This document shows, piece by piece, positions 17,642 through 25,678 of a DNA stretch of 64,000 bases. The stretch lies in contig QGVD01000004.1 in assembly GCA_003242685.1 (NCBI GenBank), forward strand, positions 1 through 64,000, written 5' to 3'. Position 1 is the stretch's first letter, and each line of letters begins with the position of its first letter. The notes beneath the pieces are model-generated. The model was given only the letters and a program-made list of their open reading frames with translations. It was not told the DNA's origin and did no database searches. Made by a program: the position numbers and the translations under genes. The DNA comes from Pseudomonadota bacterium. GTDB lineage: Bacteria > Pseudomonadota > Gammaproteobacteria > Steroidobacterales > Steroidobacteraceae.

Positions 17642-17879
17642 GTGCGTGTCGCAGGGATACGGCATCCGTGGACGGCACGGGATCGAAGCCTCCCGGGTGC
17701 CACGGATGGCAGCGGGCCAGCCGGCGCACGGTCAGCCAGCCGCCGCGCAGCAGTCCGAAGCGGCGGAGCGCCTCCAGCGCATAGTTCGAGCACGACGGAT
17801 GGAACCGGCACGTCGGACCGAGCAGAGGACTGATCGTCCGTTGATACAGGCGGATCAGGAGCTCGGCGATGAGGCGCAT
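17634..17879 (-). CDS. yidD: Membrane protein insertion efficiency factor YidD
   Basis: The 81-residue protein shows the YidD hallmark LIRLYQRTISPLLGPTCRFH, then PSCSNYALEAL and the cysteine motif RLARCHPWHPGGFDPVP. YidD assists YidC-dependent insertion at the inner membrane. The gene overlaps rnpA by 25 bases and yidC by eight, giving tight coupling. Confidence 0.96.
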   Translation of the reverse strand: MRLIAELLIRLYQRTISPLLGPTCRFHPSCSNYALEALRRFGLLRGGWLTVRRLARCHPWHPGGFDPVPSTDAVSLRHAHD

Positions 17880-18244
17880 TGCTGTCTCACTCGTTTCCAG
17901 AGCGCCGCGAGGCTCGCGTGCAGCTCGCGATTATCGACGCCGCGCGCGGTCGGGCGCGCGCTGACCACCAGGTCGACCGGCGGGAGCGAGTGCTGGTGCA
18001 GTCGAAACGACTCACGCACGAGTCGACGGAGCCGGTTGCGCTCGACCGAGCTTCCCGCCGCCTTGTTCGAGACGGCAAGCCCGAGGCGCGGCGCGCCGGC
18101 ACCGCTTTCGTACACGACGACCGAGAAGTGTGCATTTCCCAGTCGGCGCCCGTGTGTGTAGACCGCGTCGAACTCCGCCTTGCGGCGCAGGCGCCGCTCA
18201 GCAGGAAGCGTCAGACGCTCGCGGGCGGCGCGGCTCTCGCTCAA
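17855..18244 (-). CDS. rnpA: Ribonuclease P protein component
   Basis: RnpA is the protein subunit that helps the RNase P RNA trim tRNA 5' leaders. This 129-residue protein has the RNA-binding signature GSSVERNRLRRLVRESFR, preceded by RLGLAVSNKAAGSS, and the N-terminal LRRKAEFDAVYTHGRR. It lies seven bases downstream of rpmH and overlaps yidD, so the three are probably one transcript. Confidence 0.95.
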   Translation of the reverse strand: MSESRAARERLTLPAERRLRRKAEFDAVYTHGRRLGNAHFSVVVYESGAGAPRLGLAVSNKAAGSSVERNRLRRLVRESFRLHQHSLPPVDLVVSARPTARGVDNRELHASLAALWKRVRQQCASSPSS

Positions 18245-18251
18245 TCCGCGA

Positions 18252-18386
18252 TCAGGGAACGAGTTTCCTGCGACCCTTCGCGCGGCGCCGGGCCAGGACC
18301 TTACGACCGTTCTTGGTGGCCATGCGCGCGCGGAACCCGTGCGTGCGCTTGCGGCGCAGCTTGCTCGGCTGATAGGTGCGTTTCAT
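18252..18386 (-). CDS. rpmH: Large ribosomal subunit protein bL34
   Basis: The 44-residue protein reads MKRTYQPSKLRRKRTHGFRA, then RMATKNGRKVLARRRAKGRR and a short end KLVP. This is the complete canonical bL34 sequence, extremely basic. It starts the rpmH-rnpA-yidD-yidC-mnmE block leftward from the origin region and is divergent from dnaA. Confidence 0.97.
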   Translation of the reverse strand: MKRTYQPSKLRRKRTHGFRARMATKNGRKVLARRRAKGRRKLVP

Positions 18387-18413
18387 GTCCGTGGGCTCCG
18401 GAAAAGGGCGGCA

Positions 18414-18442
18414 AGGCTAAGCCGTGCCGACGCGAAGGTCAA
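18414..18442 (-). promoter_or_regulatory. Candidate rpmH promoter
   Basis: On the minus strand TTGACC (18437-18442) is followed after 17 bases by TAGCCT (18414-18419), giving sigma-70-like -35/-10 elements about 30 bases before the rpmH ATG. The spacing is ideal and the -10 is only a fair match. Confidence 0.4.
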
Positions 18443-18582
18443 TATGACCGCACGGTCCGCGACGCACGATCACGATCCGAAAGGCGCATCGGACGCCTCT
18501 CGTCAAGAGCGTCCGGCCGGTAGGCCGCGAGCACGCTTCGGGTATAGACTGGCAGGCCCTTTCCCAATCGTCCGATTCACTG

Positions 18583-19956
18583 ATGGATTCACCGGAGGCT
18601 GCGCTCGTGGTGGCGTCGCTGTGGTCTCGGTGTATGCGCGCTCTCGAGAGCGAGCTCCCGGAGCAGCAGTTCAACACCTGGGTTCGTCCGCTGCAGGCGG
18701 TGGAGAGTGCGGGTGCGCTGAAGCTCCTCGCACCGAACCGCTTCGCGGTCGACTGGGTGAACGCCAATCTCCTGCCGCGTATCGGTGAGCTCCTGCGCGA
18801 CGAGGTGACGGGCGATGTGCCGATCGTCACCGTCGAAGTGGGCTCGCGCAGCGCGCCCGCGTCTCAGACGAACGGCGGTGCGCCTGCTGCGAGTCCGCCG
18901 CCCGGCAAGGGACGCCGCGCCGACGGTCTCGTCGTCGGCGCGCGGCTCAATCCCGACTTCACCTTCGCGACGTTCGTGGAAGGCAAGAGCAACCAGCTCG
19001 CGAAGGCGGCGGCGCTGCAGGTCGCCGAAAATCCGGGACGCGCGTACAACCCGCTTTTCCTCTACGGCGGCGTCGGTCTCGGCAAGACGCATCTGATGCA
19101 CGCCATCGCGCACTACATCAAGGAGCGCGATTCGGAGGCCCGCGTCGCGTACGTTCACTCGGAGCGCTTCGTGGGCGACATGGTGCGCGCGCTCCAGCAC
19201 AACGCGATGAGCGAGTTCAAGACGGCCTATCGCTCGCTCGACGCGCTGCTCATCGACGACATTCAGTTCTTCGCAGGCAAGGAGCGTTCTCAGGAGGAGT
19301 TCTTCCACACCTTCAACGAGCTCCTCGAGGGACAGCATCAGGTGATCCTCACCTGCGACCGCTATCCGAAGGAGGTGGAAGGCCTCGAGGAGCGGCTGAA
19401 ATCCCGCTTCGGCTGGGGTCTCACGGTCGCGATCGAGCCGCCGGAGCTCGAAACCTGCGTGGCCATCCTCATGAGCAAGGGCCAGAGCGCGGGTGTGGAC
19501 CTCCCCGAGGAGGTGGCCTTCTTCATCGCGAAGCGGATCCGCTCGAACGTGCGCGAGCTCGAAGGCGCGCTGCGCAGGGTCATCGCGAACTCGCGGTTCA
19601 CCGGTCAGCCGATCACGCTCGAGTTCACGAAGGAGGCTCTCAAGGACCTGCTCTCACTGCAGGCCAAGCTCGTCACCATCGAGAACATCCAGAAGACCGT
19701 CGCGGACTACTACAAGGTGCGCGTCGCGGATCTGCTCTCGAAGCGTCGCAGCCGCTCGGTGGCCCGGCCGCGCCAGGTGGCGATGGCGCTCGCGAAGGAG
19801 CTCACCAACCACAGTCTTCCCGAGATCGGCGATGCGTTCGGCGGCCGCGATCACACGACGGTCCTGCACGCCTGCAAGCGCATCAAGGAGCTGCGCGACA
19901 CCGAGCAGCGCATGAGTGAGGACTACTCGAACCTGTTGAGAATCCTTGCAGGCTGA
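18583..19956 (+). CDS. dnaA: Chromosomal replication initiator protein DnaA
   Basis: The 457-residue initiator has domain I (LWSRCMRALESELPEQQFNTWVRP, split as usual), a short variable domain II (residues 90-115) and the AAA+ domain. The latter shows Walker A GGVGLGKTH (162-170), Walker B ALLIDDIQFF and a sensor region. Domain IV ends with the DnaA-box-binding signature GGRDHTTVLHACKRI. DnaA-ATP opens the origin; likely boxes lie directly downstream of this gene. It is divergent from rpmH, with 196 bases between them. Confidence 0.98.
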   Translation: MDSPEAALVVASLWSRCMRALESELPEQQFNTWVRPLQAVESAGALKLLAPNRFAVDWVNANLLPRIGELLRDEVTGDVPIVTVEVGSRSAPASQTNGGAPAASPPPGKGRRADGLVVGARLNPDFTFATFVEGKSNQLAKAAALQVAENPGRAYNPLFLYGGVGLGKTHLMHAIAHYIKERDSEARVAYVHSERFVGDMVRALQHNAMSEFKTAYRSLDALLIDDIQFFAGKERSQEEFFHTFNELLEGQHQVILTCDRYPKEVEGLEERLKSRFGWGLTVAIEPPELETCVAILMSKGQSAGVDLPEEVAFFIAKRIRSNVRELEGALRRVIANSRFTGQPITLEFTKEALKDLLSLQAKLVTIENIQKTVADYYKVRVADLLSKRRSRSVARPRQVAMALAKELTNHSLPEIGDAFGGRDHTTVLHACKRIKELRDTEQRMSEDYSNLLRILAG

Positions 19957-20163
19957 TGTGGATTCTCTGTGGACAAGTCAGGGGATAAAGTTATGCACAG
20001 CGCGCCCACAGGCATTGTGCAGACGATCCCGCGACTGCTCCCGGCTCCTTCGAGGAACAAGCTCTTGATTCTTCGCGGAAAAGCCGGTTTTCACCGTCAT
20101 CCACAGCGCTAACGGTCACTGCAGACAAGATTCAAGACTCATAAGAGATATCAAGAGACATCC
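19957..20163. other. oriC: Probable chromosomal origin (oriC) in the dnaA-dnaN spacer
   Basis: This 207-base spacer is visibly more A+T-rich than its surroundings and holds several DnaA-box-like 9-mers. TTATGCACA at 19991-19999 fits TTATNCACA exactly. TGTGGACAA at 19968-19976 (reverse TTGTCCACA) and TCATCCACA at 20097-20105 each have one mismatch, and TGTGGATTC lies at 19957. The A+T-rich end (20125-20160) could be the unwinding element. The flip of core gene orientation around this point and parS sites 1.5-2.2 kb away support the assignment. Confidence 0.75.
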
Positions 20164-21261
20164 ATGAAGCTGACAGCCACCCGCGAGGAATTCCTCGCCC
20201 CTCTGCAGAGCGTCATCGGAGTGGTCGAGCGCCGGCAGACGATGCCGATCCTGGCGAACGTGCTGCTGTCGGCACGGGATAACCGGCTCAACATCACGGG
20301 TACCGATCTCGAGGTAGAGCTGGTCGCCACGAGCACGGTCGGCGTTCAGCAGCCGGGCGACATCACGGTGCCTGGCCGCAAGCTCCTCGACATCTTCCGC
20401 GCCTTACCCGAGAAGACGACCGTCACCCTGAGCACCGAAGGCGAGCGTGTGTCTCTGCGTGCGGGACGCAGCCGCTTCACGCTGTCGAGCCTTCCGGCGA
20501 GTGAGTTTCCCGTCGTCGAGGAAATCAATGCTCAGCAGACGCTCGATGTGCCGCAGGGGGAGTTCCGGCGGCTGATCGACAAGACGCACTTCTCGATGGC
20601 GCAGCAGGACGTGCGCTACTACCTCAACGGAATGCTGCTCGAGACGGAGGGCAAGACCCTGCGTGCCGTCGCCACGGACGGGCACCGGCTGGCGCTGTGT
20701 GAGACCGAGCTGCCGGGCGGTGCGCGTTCGGCACAGCAGGTCATCATCCCGCGCAAGGGCGTGCTCGAGCTGCAGCGGATCCTGGGGACGGAGGGCTCGA
20801 TCGAGCTTGCGATCGGAACCAATCACGTTCGCGCCCAGATCGGCGACATTCGCTTCACTTCGAAGCTGATCGATGGCAGATTCCCGGATTATGCGCGGGT
20901 CATCCCCACGAATCCGCCGAAAGTCGTCGAAGCCGACCGTGAGGTGCTCCGCCAGGCGCTGCAGCGGACGGCCATCCTCTCGAACGAAAAGTACCGTGGA
21001 ATTCGGCTCACGATCCGGCCGGATCTGCTCACGATCCAGGCACATAACCCCGAGCAGGAGGAGGCCGAGGATCAGGTCGAAATCAGCTACCGCGGCGATG
21101 AGCTCGAGATCGGCTTCAACGTCAACTACCTGCTCGACGCCCTGAACGCCATCGACGGCGAGAAGGTCGAGATCGGGCTCACGGACCCGAACAGCAGCTG
21201 CCTCATCCGGGCGCCGGGCACGACGCACACCAAGTACGTCGTCATGCCGATGCGCCTGTAG
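20164..21261 (+). CDS. dnaN: DNA polymerase III beta subunit (sliding clamp)
   Basis: The 365-residue clamp tethers polymerase III to DNA. It starts MKLTATREEFLAPLQSVIGV, has the family blocks RRQTMPILANVLL, VRYYLNGMLLE and ATDGHRLALCE, and ends KYVVMPMRL, the canonical C-terminal M-P-M-R-L that lines the protein-binding pocket. It is followed 26 bases later by recF. Confidence 0.98.
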   Translation: MKLTATREEFLAPLQSVIGVVERRQTMPILANVLLSARDNRLNITGTDLEVELVATSTVGVQQPGDITVPGRKLLDIFRALPEKTTVTLSTEGERVSLRAGRSRFTLSSLPASEFPVVEEINAQQTLDVPQGEFRRLIDKTHFSMAQQDVRYYLNGMLLETEGKTLRAVATDGHRLALCETELPGGARSAQQVIIPRKGVLELQRILGTEGSIELAIGTNHVRAQIGDIRFTSKLIDGRFPDYARVIPTNPPKVVEADREVLRQALQRTAILSNEKYRGIRLTIRPDLLTIQAHNPEQEEAEDQVEISYRGDELEIGFNVNYLLDALNAIDGEKVEIGLTDPNSSCLIRAPGTTHTKYVVMPMRL

Positions 21262-21287
21262 ACCCCGCTCCGCGGGCCATATGCCTC

Positions 21288-22361
21288 ATGAGTCTTGCCG
21301 AGCTCGTCGTGGAGGATCTTCGATGCCTCCACAAGGCCGAGCTGCATCTCCATCCCGGTCTCAACCTCATCTGGGGTGGTAACGGCGCGGGGAAGACTTC
21401 GCTCCTCGAGGCGATTTTCCTGCTCGGTCGCGGCCGATCGTTCCGGACGCGCAGCTCTGAACGGCTGATCCGACGCGGCCAGGAGCGGCTGGTCGTCTTC
21501 GGGCGTCTGGGGGAGCCGCCTGCCCAGACGGTCGGTGTGCAGGTATCGAAGCACGAAGGCACGGTCGCGAAGATCGGCGGCGCCTTCGTCAATTCCCTCG
21601 TCGAGCTGTCTCAGGTTTTCCCCGTGCAGGTGATCGAGCCCGGGGTGCACAAGCTGGTCGAGGAGGGAGGCCACCGTCGGCGCCGCTGGATGGACTGGGC
21701 AGTGTTCCACGTGGAACCAGGCTTCGCCGACACGTGGACACGCTACACACGGGCGCTGAAGCAGCGCAATGCCGCGCTTCGCACGCAGCCTGATCAGGCC
21801 GGGGTCTGGGACTTCGAGATCGCCCGGCTCGGGGAGATGCTCGCCGAGTCGCGCCGGAGCTTCATCGAGGCACTGCAACCCTACTGGCAGGCTGCCGTCG
21901 AGGCGCTGACGGGCCTACCCGTCGAGCTTCACTACTACCGTGGCTGGGGACAGGACCATTCGCTCGCGGAGGCCTTGGAAGCGAGCCGTTCCCGCGATCT
22001 CGCAAAGGGACTCTCGCACGTCGGGCCCCATCGCGCCGACGTGACCTTGAGGATAGAAGGGCGGCCTGCCCGGGACGTTCTCTCGCGAGGCCAGCAGAAG
22101 CTGGTTGCCGTTGCGATGACCCTTTCTCAGCTCCGTTTCCTGCAGGACACCTCCGGAACGACGCCGACACTTCTGCTGGACGACCCGGCGGCGGAGCTCG
22201 ACGGCGAGCGCCTCCGGCGATTCATCGAGCAGGTCCAGCAGCTCCGTTGTCAGCTCGTCCTGACGTCCCTCACGCCCGACGTGCACCTGTTCGGAACACC
22301 GGACAGAGTGTTCCACGTGGAACAGGGGAGGGTGCAGCCGGTGTATAATGTCGCACCCTAA
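21288..22361 (+). CDS. recF: DNA replication and repair protein RecF
   Basis: The 357-residue SMC-like ATPase loads RecA at gaps and supports stalled replication forks. Walker A is WGGNGAGKTSLLEAIFLL, the signature motif is in LSRGQQKLVAVAMTLSQ, and Walker B is LLLDDPAAELD. Its coding sequence holds both parS sites found in the window. gyrB begins 14 bases after the stop, so the genes may be co-transcribed. Confidence 0.97.
   Translation: MSLAELVVEDLRCLHKAELHLHPGLNLIWGGNGAGKTSLLEAIFLLGRGRSFRTRSSERLIRRGQERLVVFGRLGEPPAQTVGVQVSKHEGTVAKIGGAFVNSLVELSQVFPVQVIEPGVHKLVEEGGHRRRRWMDWAVFHVEPGFADTWTRYTRALKQRNAALRTQPDQAGVWDFEIARLGEMLAESRRSFIEALQPYWQAAVEALTGLPVELHYYRGWGQDHSLAEALEASRSRDLAKGLSHVGPHRADVTLRIEGRPARDVLSRGQQKLVAVAMTLSQLRFLQDTSGTTPTLLLDDPAAELDGERLRRFIEQVQQLRCQLVLTSLTPDVHLFGTPDRVFHVEQGRVQPVYNVAP
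21703..21718. promoter_or_regulatory. parS: parS centromere site inside recF
   Basis: TGTTCCACGTGGAACC matches the ParB-binding parS consensus TGTTNCACGTGNAACA at all but the last position and is palindromic over 14 bases. Spo0J/ParB proteins load here to build the segregation complex near the origin. parA/parB are not in this window. Confidence 0.85.
22309..22324. promoter_or_regulatory. parS: parS centromere site at the end of recF
   Basis: TGTTCCACGTGGAACA is a perfect 16-base palindrome and an exact match to the parS consensus. It lies 52 bases before the gyrB start and 20 bases upstream of a TATAAT (22344-22349), so bound ParB could affect a gyrB promoter. Confidence 0.9.
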
Positions 22362-22375
22362 GATTGAGCCTCTGC

Positions 22376-24793
22376 ATGTCCGCAGTAGACGTCTACGATT
22401 CCAGCAAAATCAAGGTATTGAAGGGCCTCGATGCCGTCCGGAAGAGGCCCGGCATGTACATCGGCGATACCGACGACGGGACGGGCCTGCACCACATGGT
22501 GTTCGAGGTCGTCGATAACTCCATCGACGAAGCCCTCGCCGGTTACTGCGACCGAATCGTCGTCACCATCCACGCCGATGAATCCGTCACCGTGGCCGAC
22601 AATGGCCGCGGGATCCCGGTCGACATTCACCCTGAAGAAGGGCGGTCGGCTGCGGAAGTCATCATGACCGTGCTCCACGCCGGCGGTAAGTTCGACGACA
22701 GCTCGTACAAGGTGTCGGGCGGCCTGCACGGCGTAGGCGTCTCGGTCGTGAACGCCCTGTCCGACTATCTCCAGCTCACGATCTGCCGCGACGGCAAGAT
22801 CCACAAGCAGGAGTATCACCTGGGCGAGCCGCTGGCACCGCTCGCGGTCGTCGGCGAGACGCAGGAGCGGGGCACGATCATCCGCTTCAAGCCGAGCGCG
22901 CAGATCTTCTCGAACATCCAGTTCAACTACGACGTTCTCGCGAAGCGTCTGCGAGAGCTGTCGTTCCTGAACTCTGGCGTGCGCATCGAGCTCATCGACG
23001 AGCGCGAGGGCAAGTCGGACGTCTTCGAGCATCACGGCGGCCTCAAGGCCTTCGTGCAGCACCTGAACCGCTCGCGGAATCCGATTCACGATTCCGTTTT
23101 CTGGTTCAAGACACAGGATGGCCCGATCACCGTCGAAGTCGCGATGCAGTGGAACGACTCCTATCAGGAGAGCATGTTCTGCTACACGAACAACATCCCG
23201 CAGCGCGACGGCGGTACGCACCTGGCCGGTTTCCGCAGTGCTCTCACGCGCACGCTGAACGACTACATCGAGAAGGAGATGTCCACCAAGAAGGAGAAAG
23301 TGGCGACGACCGGCGACGACGCGCGTGAAGGACTCACGGCGATCCTGTCGGTGAAGCTGCCCGATCCGAAGTTCTCCTCTCAGACGAAGGACAAGCTGGT
23401 CTCGTCCGAGGTCAAGGGCGTCGTCGAGGCGGCGGTCTCCGAGAAGCTCAGCGAGTTCCTGCTCGAGAATCCGCAGGCCGCGCGCGCCATCGTCAACAAG
23501 ATCATCGAGGCGGCACGTGCGCGCGAAGCCGCGCGCAAGGCGCGCGAGATGACCCGCCGCAAGGGCGCGCTCGACGTTGCGGGCCTGCCCGGCAAGCTTG
23601 CGGACTGTCAGGAGAAGGATCCCGCGCTCTCCGAGATCTTCATCGTCGAGGGTGATTCAGCCGGCGGCTCCGCCAAGCAGGGCCGCGACCGCCGGACTCA
23701 GGCGATCCTGCCGCTCAAGGGCAAGATCCTGAACGTCGAGAAGGCGCGCTTCGACAAGATGCTCTCGTCCGCCGAAGTCGGCACTCTGATCACCGCGCTC
23801 GGGTGCGGGATCGGCAAGGACGAGTTCGACATCAACAAGCTCCGGTATCACCGGATCATCATCATGACGGACGCGGACGTCGACGGATCGCACATCCGCA
23901 CGCTTCTGCTGACGTTCTTCTACCGCCAGATTCCAGAGCTCATCGAGCGCGGACACGTGTACATCGCTCAGCCGCCGCTCTACAGGGTCAAGCGCGGCAA
24001 GCAGGAGATCTACGTCAAGGACGACAACGAGCTCAATGCCCTGCTGCTCGCCACGGCCCTCGAAGGGGCCGCGCTGCACGTCAATTCGGAAGCGCCGCCG
24101 CTCTCGGGCCCGGGCCTCGAGATGCTCGCGCGCAAGTACATGGAGGTGCAGTCGATCATCAGGCGCTGGTCGCGCCGCTATGACGACCGGCTGCTCGAGC
24201 AGCTCATCTACATGCCGGAAGTGACGCCGGCGGACTTCGACCGGCTCGACTGGCTGCGCGGCTGGGTGCAGGACCTCAACGAGCGACTCAACGCCCTCAA
24301 CGACGGCACGCGCACCTACCGGCTCGAGGTGCAGGCGGGCGAGGAGGGCCACCCGACGCGCATCGTCGTTCACAAGACCGAGCACGGCACGCCGAGCGAC
24401 AAGTACCTGCCTCGCGAGTTCTTCGAGTCGGCCGAGTACCAGCGCATCGCGGACCTCGCGCGTACGCTCGCCGGGCTGATCGGCGAGGGCGCCTACGTGG
24501 TCCGGGGCAACGAGCGCCAGGAGGTCGGTTCCTTCAAGGAAGCGATGAAGTGGCTGCTCGACCAGGCGCGCAAGGGCCAGACCATCCAGCGCTACAAGGG
24601 TCTGGGCGAGATGAACCCGGAGCAGCTCTGGGAGACCACCATCAACCCCGCGACACGTCGCCTGATGCAGGTGCGGATCGAGGACGCGGTGGCCGCCGAC
24701 GAGATCTTCACGACGCTCATGGGCGATGCGGTCGAGCCGCGGCGGGAGTTCATCGAGAAGAACGCGCTCTACGTCGCGAATCTCGACGTCTGA
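22376..24793 (+). CDS. gyrB: DNA gyrase subunit B
   Basis: The 805-residue subunit is the ATPase half of gyrase. It has the GHKL ATP-binding motifs (FEVVDNSIDEALAGYC, VADNGRGIPVD, GGLHGVGVSVVNALS), the transducer domain and the TOPRIM/C-terminal DNA-binding core (IFIVEGDSAGGSAKQGRDR, MTDADVDGSHIRTLLLTFF). The ATG at 22376 gives the standard start MSAVDVYDSSKIKVLKGLDA; an in-frame TTG lies 12 bases upstream. A Rho-independent terminator follows. Confidence 0.97.
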   Translation: MSAVDVYDSSKIKVLKGLDAVRKRPGMYIGDTDDGTGLHHMVFEVVDNSIDEALAGYCDRIVVTIHADESVTVADNGRGIPVDIHPEEGRSAAEVIMTVLHAGGKFDDSSYKVSGGLHGVGVSVVNALSDYLQLTICRDGKIHKQEYHLGEPLAPLAVVGETQERGTIIRFKPSAQIFSNIQFNYDVLAKRLRELSFLNSGVRIELIDEREGKSDVFEHHGGLKAFVQHLNRSRNPIHDSVFWFKTQDGPITVEVAMQWNDSYQESMFCYTNNIPQRDGGTHLAGFRSALTRTLNDYIEKEMSTKKEKVATTGDDAREGLTAILSVKLPDPKFSSQTKDKLVSSEVKGVVEAAVSEKLSEFLLENPQAARAIVNKIIEAARAREAARKAREMTRRKGALDVAGLPGKLADCQEKDPALSEIFIVEGDSAGGSAKQGRDRRTQAILPLKGKILNVEKARFDKMLSSAEVGTLITALGCGIGKDEFDINKLRYHRIIIMTDADVDGSHIRTLLLTFFYRQIPELIERGHVYIAQPPLYRVKRGKQEIYVKDDNELNALLLATALEGAALHVNSEAPPLSGPGLEMLARKYMEVQSIIRRWSRRYDDRLLEQLIYMPEVTPADFDRLDWLRGWVQDLNERLNALNDGTRTYRLEVQAGEEGHPTRIVVHKTEHGTPSDKYLPREFFESAEYQRIADLARTLAGLIGEGAYVVRGNERQEVGSFKEAMKWLLDQARKGQTIQRYKGLGEMNPEQLWETTINPATRRLMQVRIEDAVAADEIFTTLMGDAVEPRREFIEKNALYVANLDV

Positions 24794-24804
24794 CAGGCCA
24801 AACG

Positions 24805-24840
24805 GCGGCACGATTGGCTCACGGTCGTGCCGCTTCTCTT
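24805..24840 (+). terminator. Rho-independent terminator after gyrB
   Basis: A 9-bp stem GCGGCACGA / TCGTGCCGC with an 11-base loop is followed by the T-rich TTCTCTT, 12 bases after the gyrB stop. It ends the dnaN-recF-gyrB transcript. Confidence 0.8.
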
Positions 24841-24912
24841 GTCCATACAGGTTATCGAATCAATAGTGATTCAATAGACTGGTACTTCGATCGATTCGCG
24901 ACCGCGGCTCAC

Positions 24913-25677
24913 TCACTGTCGCGGGGAGGCGGCGATGGGCGAAGAGTGATCCGTCGGCGCCCCTTGCTCGCCCCGCAGCCGGGCGATGGTCGACTCGATC
25001 CACCGCTGTGCTTCCTCGTTCACCTCGCGCACGTCGCGCCCCCGCGGATCGATCGGCGGGCCGATGACGATGCGCACCGTTCCGGGGAGCTTCAGAAATC
25101 CGCGGCGCCGCCAGTAGTACCCGGCGTCGTGCGCAACGGGCACGATGAGACATCCCGCCTGCTGCGCGAGCAGCGCGCCGCTCACACCGTAGCGGCGCGT
25201 CTGACCGGGCGGCATGCGTGTGCCTTCGGGGAAGATCATGATCCAGTCGCCTTCGGCGAGCCGCTGCTTGCCCTGCTCGACGACCTGGTTCACCGCGGTG
25301 TGACCCGCCTTGCGATCGATGGCGATTGCGTGGAGCTGACGCACGCCGAGCCCCACGATCGGGATCCACTGCAGCTCGCGCTTGAGGACCCACACCTGGC
25401 GCGGAAACTCCGCCACCATCGCGATCGTCTCGAACGCCGAGGAGTGCTTCCACAGCGCGACGTGAGCGCCCTGCGGAAGGTTCTCCCGTCCCTCGACGAC
25501 GTAATCGAGCCGGCACGTCCACTTCAGCACCGTGAGGATCGTGCGCGCCCACACGCGCGCGAGCTCGAAGCGCCGCGGAAACGGCAGGAAGAGCGACGCG
25601 ATCACGAAGAAGATCGCGTAGCAGAACGTCCAGAGGAACAGGAACGCCGTGAAGACGAGCGAACCGATGAGCTGCAT
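24913..25677 (-). CDS. plsC: 1-acyl-sn-glycerol-3-phosphate acyltransferase (PlsC family)
   Basis: The 254-residue enzyme has N-terminal membrane helices (LIGSLVFTAFLFLWTFCYAIF) and acylates lysophosphatidic acid in phospholipid synthesis. The catalytic block reads KHSSAFETI, an H-x4-E rather than H-x4-D form, as in one proteobacterial PlsC subgroup. The substrate block FPEGTRMPPG and the later VPVAHDAG and GPPIDPRG follow. It starts one base after the glyQS stop on the same strand, so the two are co-expressed. In beta-proteobacteria plsC also follows glyQ-glyS, usually with gmhB between. Confidence 0.92.
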   Translation of the reverse strand: MQLIGSLVFTAFLFLWTFCYAIFFVIASLFLPFPRRFELARVWARTILTVLKWTCRLDYVVEGRENLPQGAHVALWKHSSAFETIAMVAEFPRQVWVLKRELQWIPIVGLGVRQLHAIAIDRKAGHTAVNQVVEQGKQRLAEGDWIMIFPEGTRMPPGQTRRYGVSGALLAQQAGCLIVPVAHDAGYYWRRRGFLKLPGTVRIVIGPPIDPRGRDVREVNEEAQRWIESTIARLRGEQGAPTDHSSPIAASPRQ

Positions 25678-25678
25678 G

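Noticed and set aside
18387..18582. rpmH-dnaA gap as the origin
   Set aside because: No DnaA-box-like 9-mers were found there, unlike the dnaA-dnaN gap.
22344..22349. TATAAT as a firm gyrB promoter
   Set aside because: The -10 is perfect but no -35 hexamer lies at 16-18 bases; the position is occupied by the parS site, so it is kept only as a possibility.
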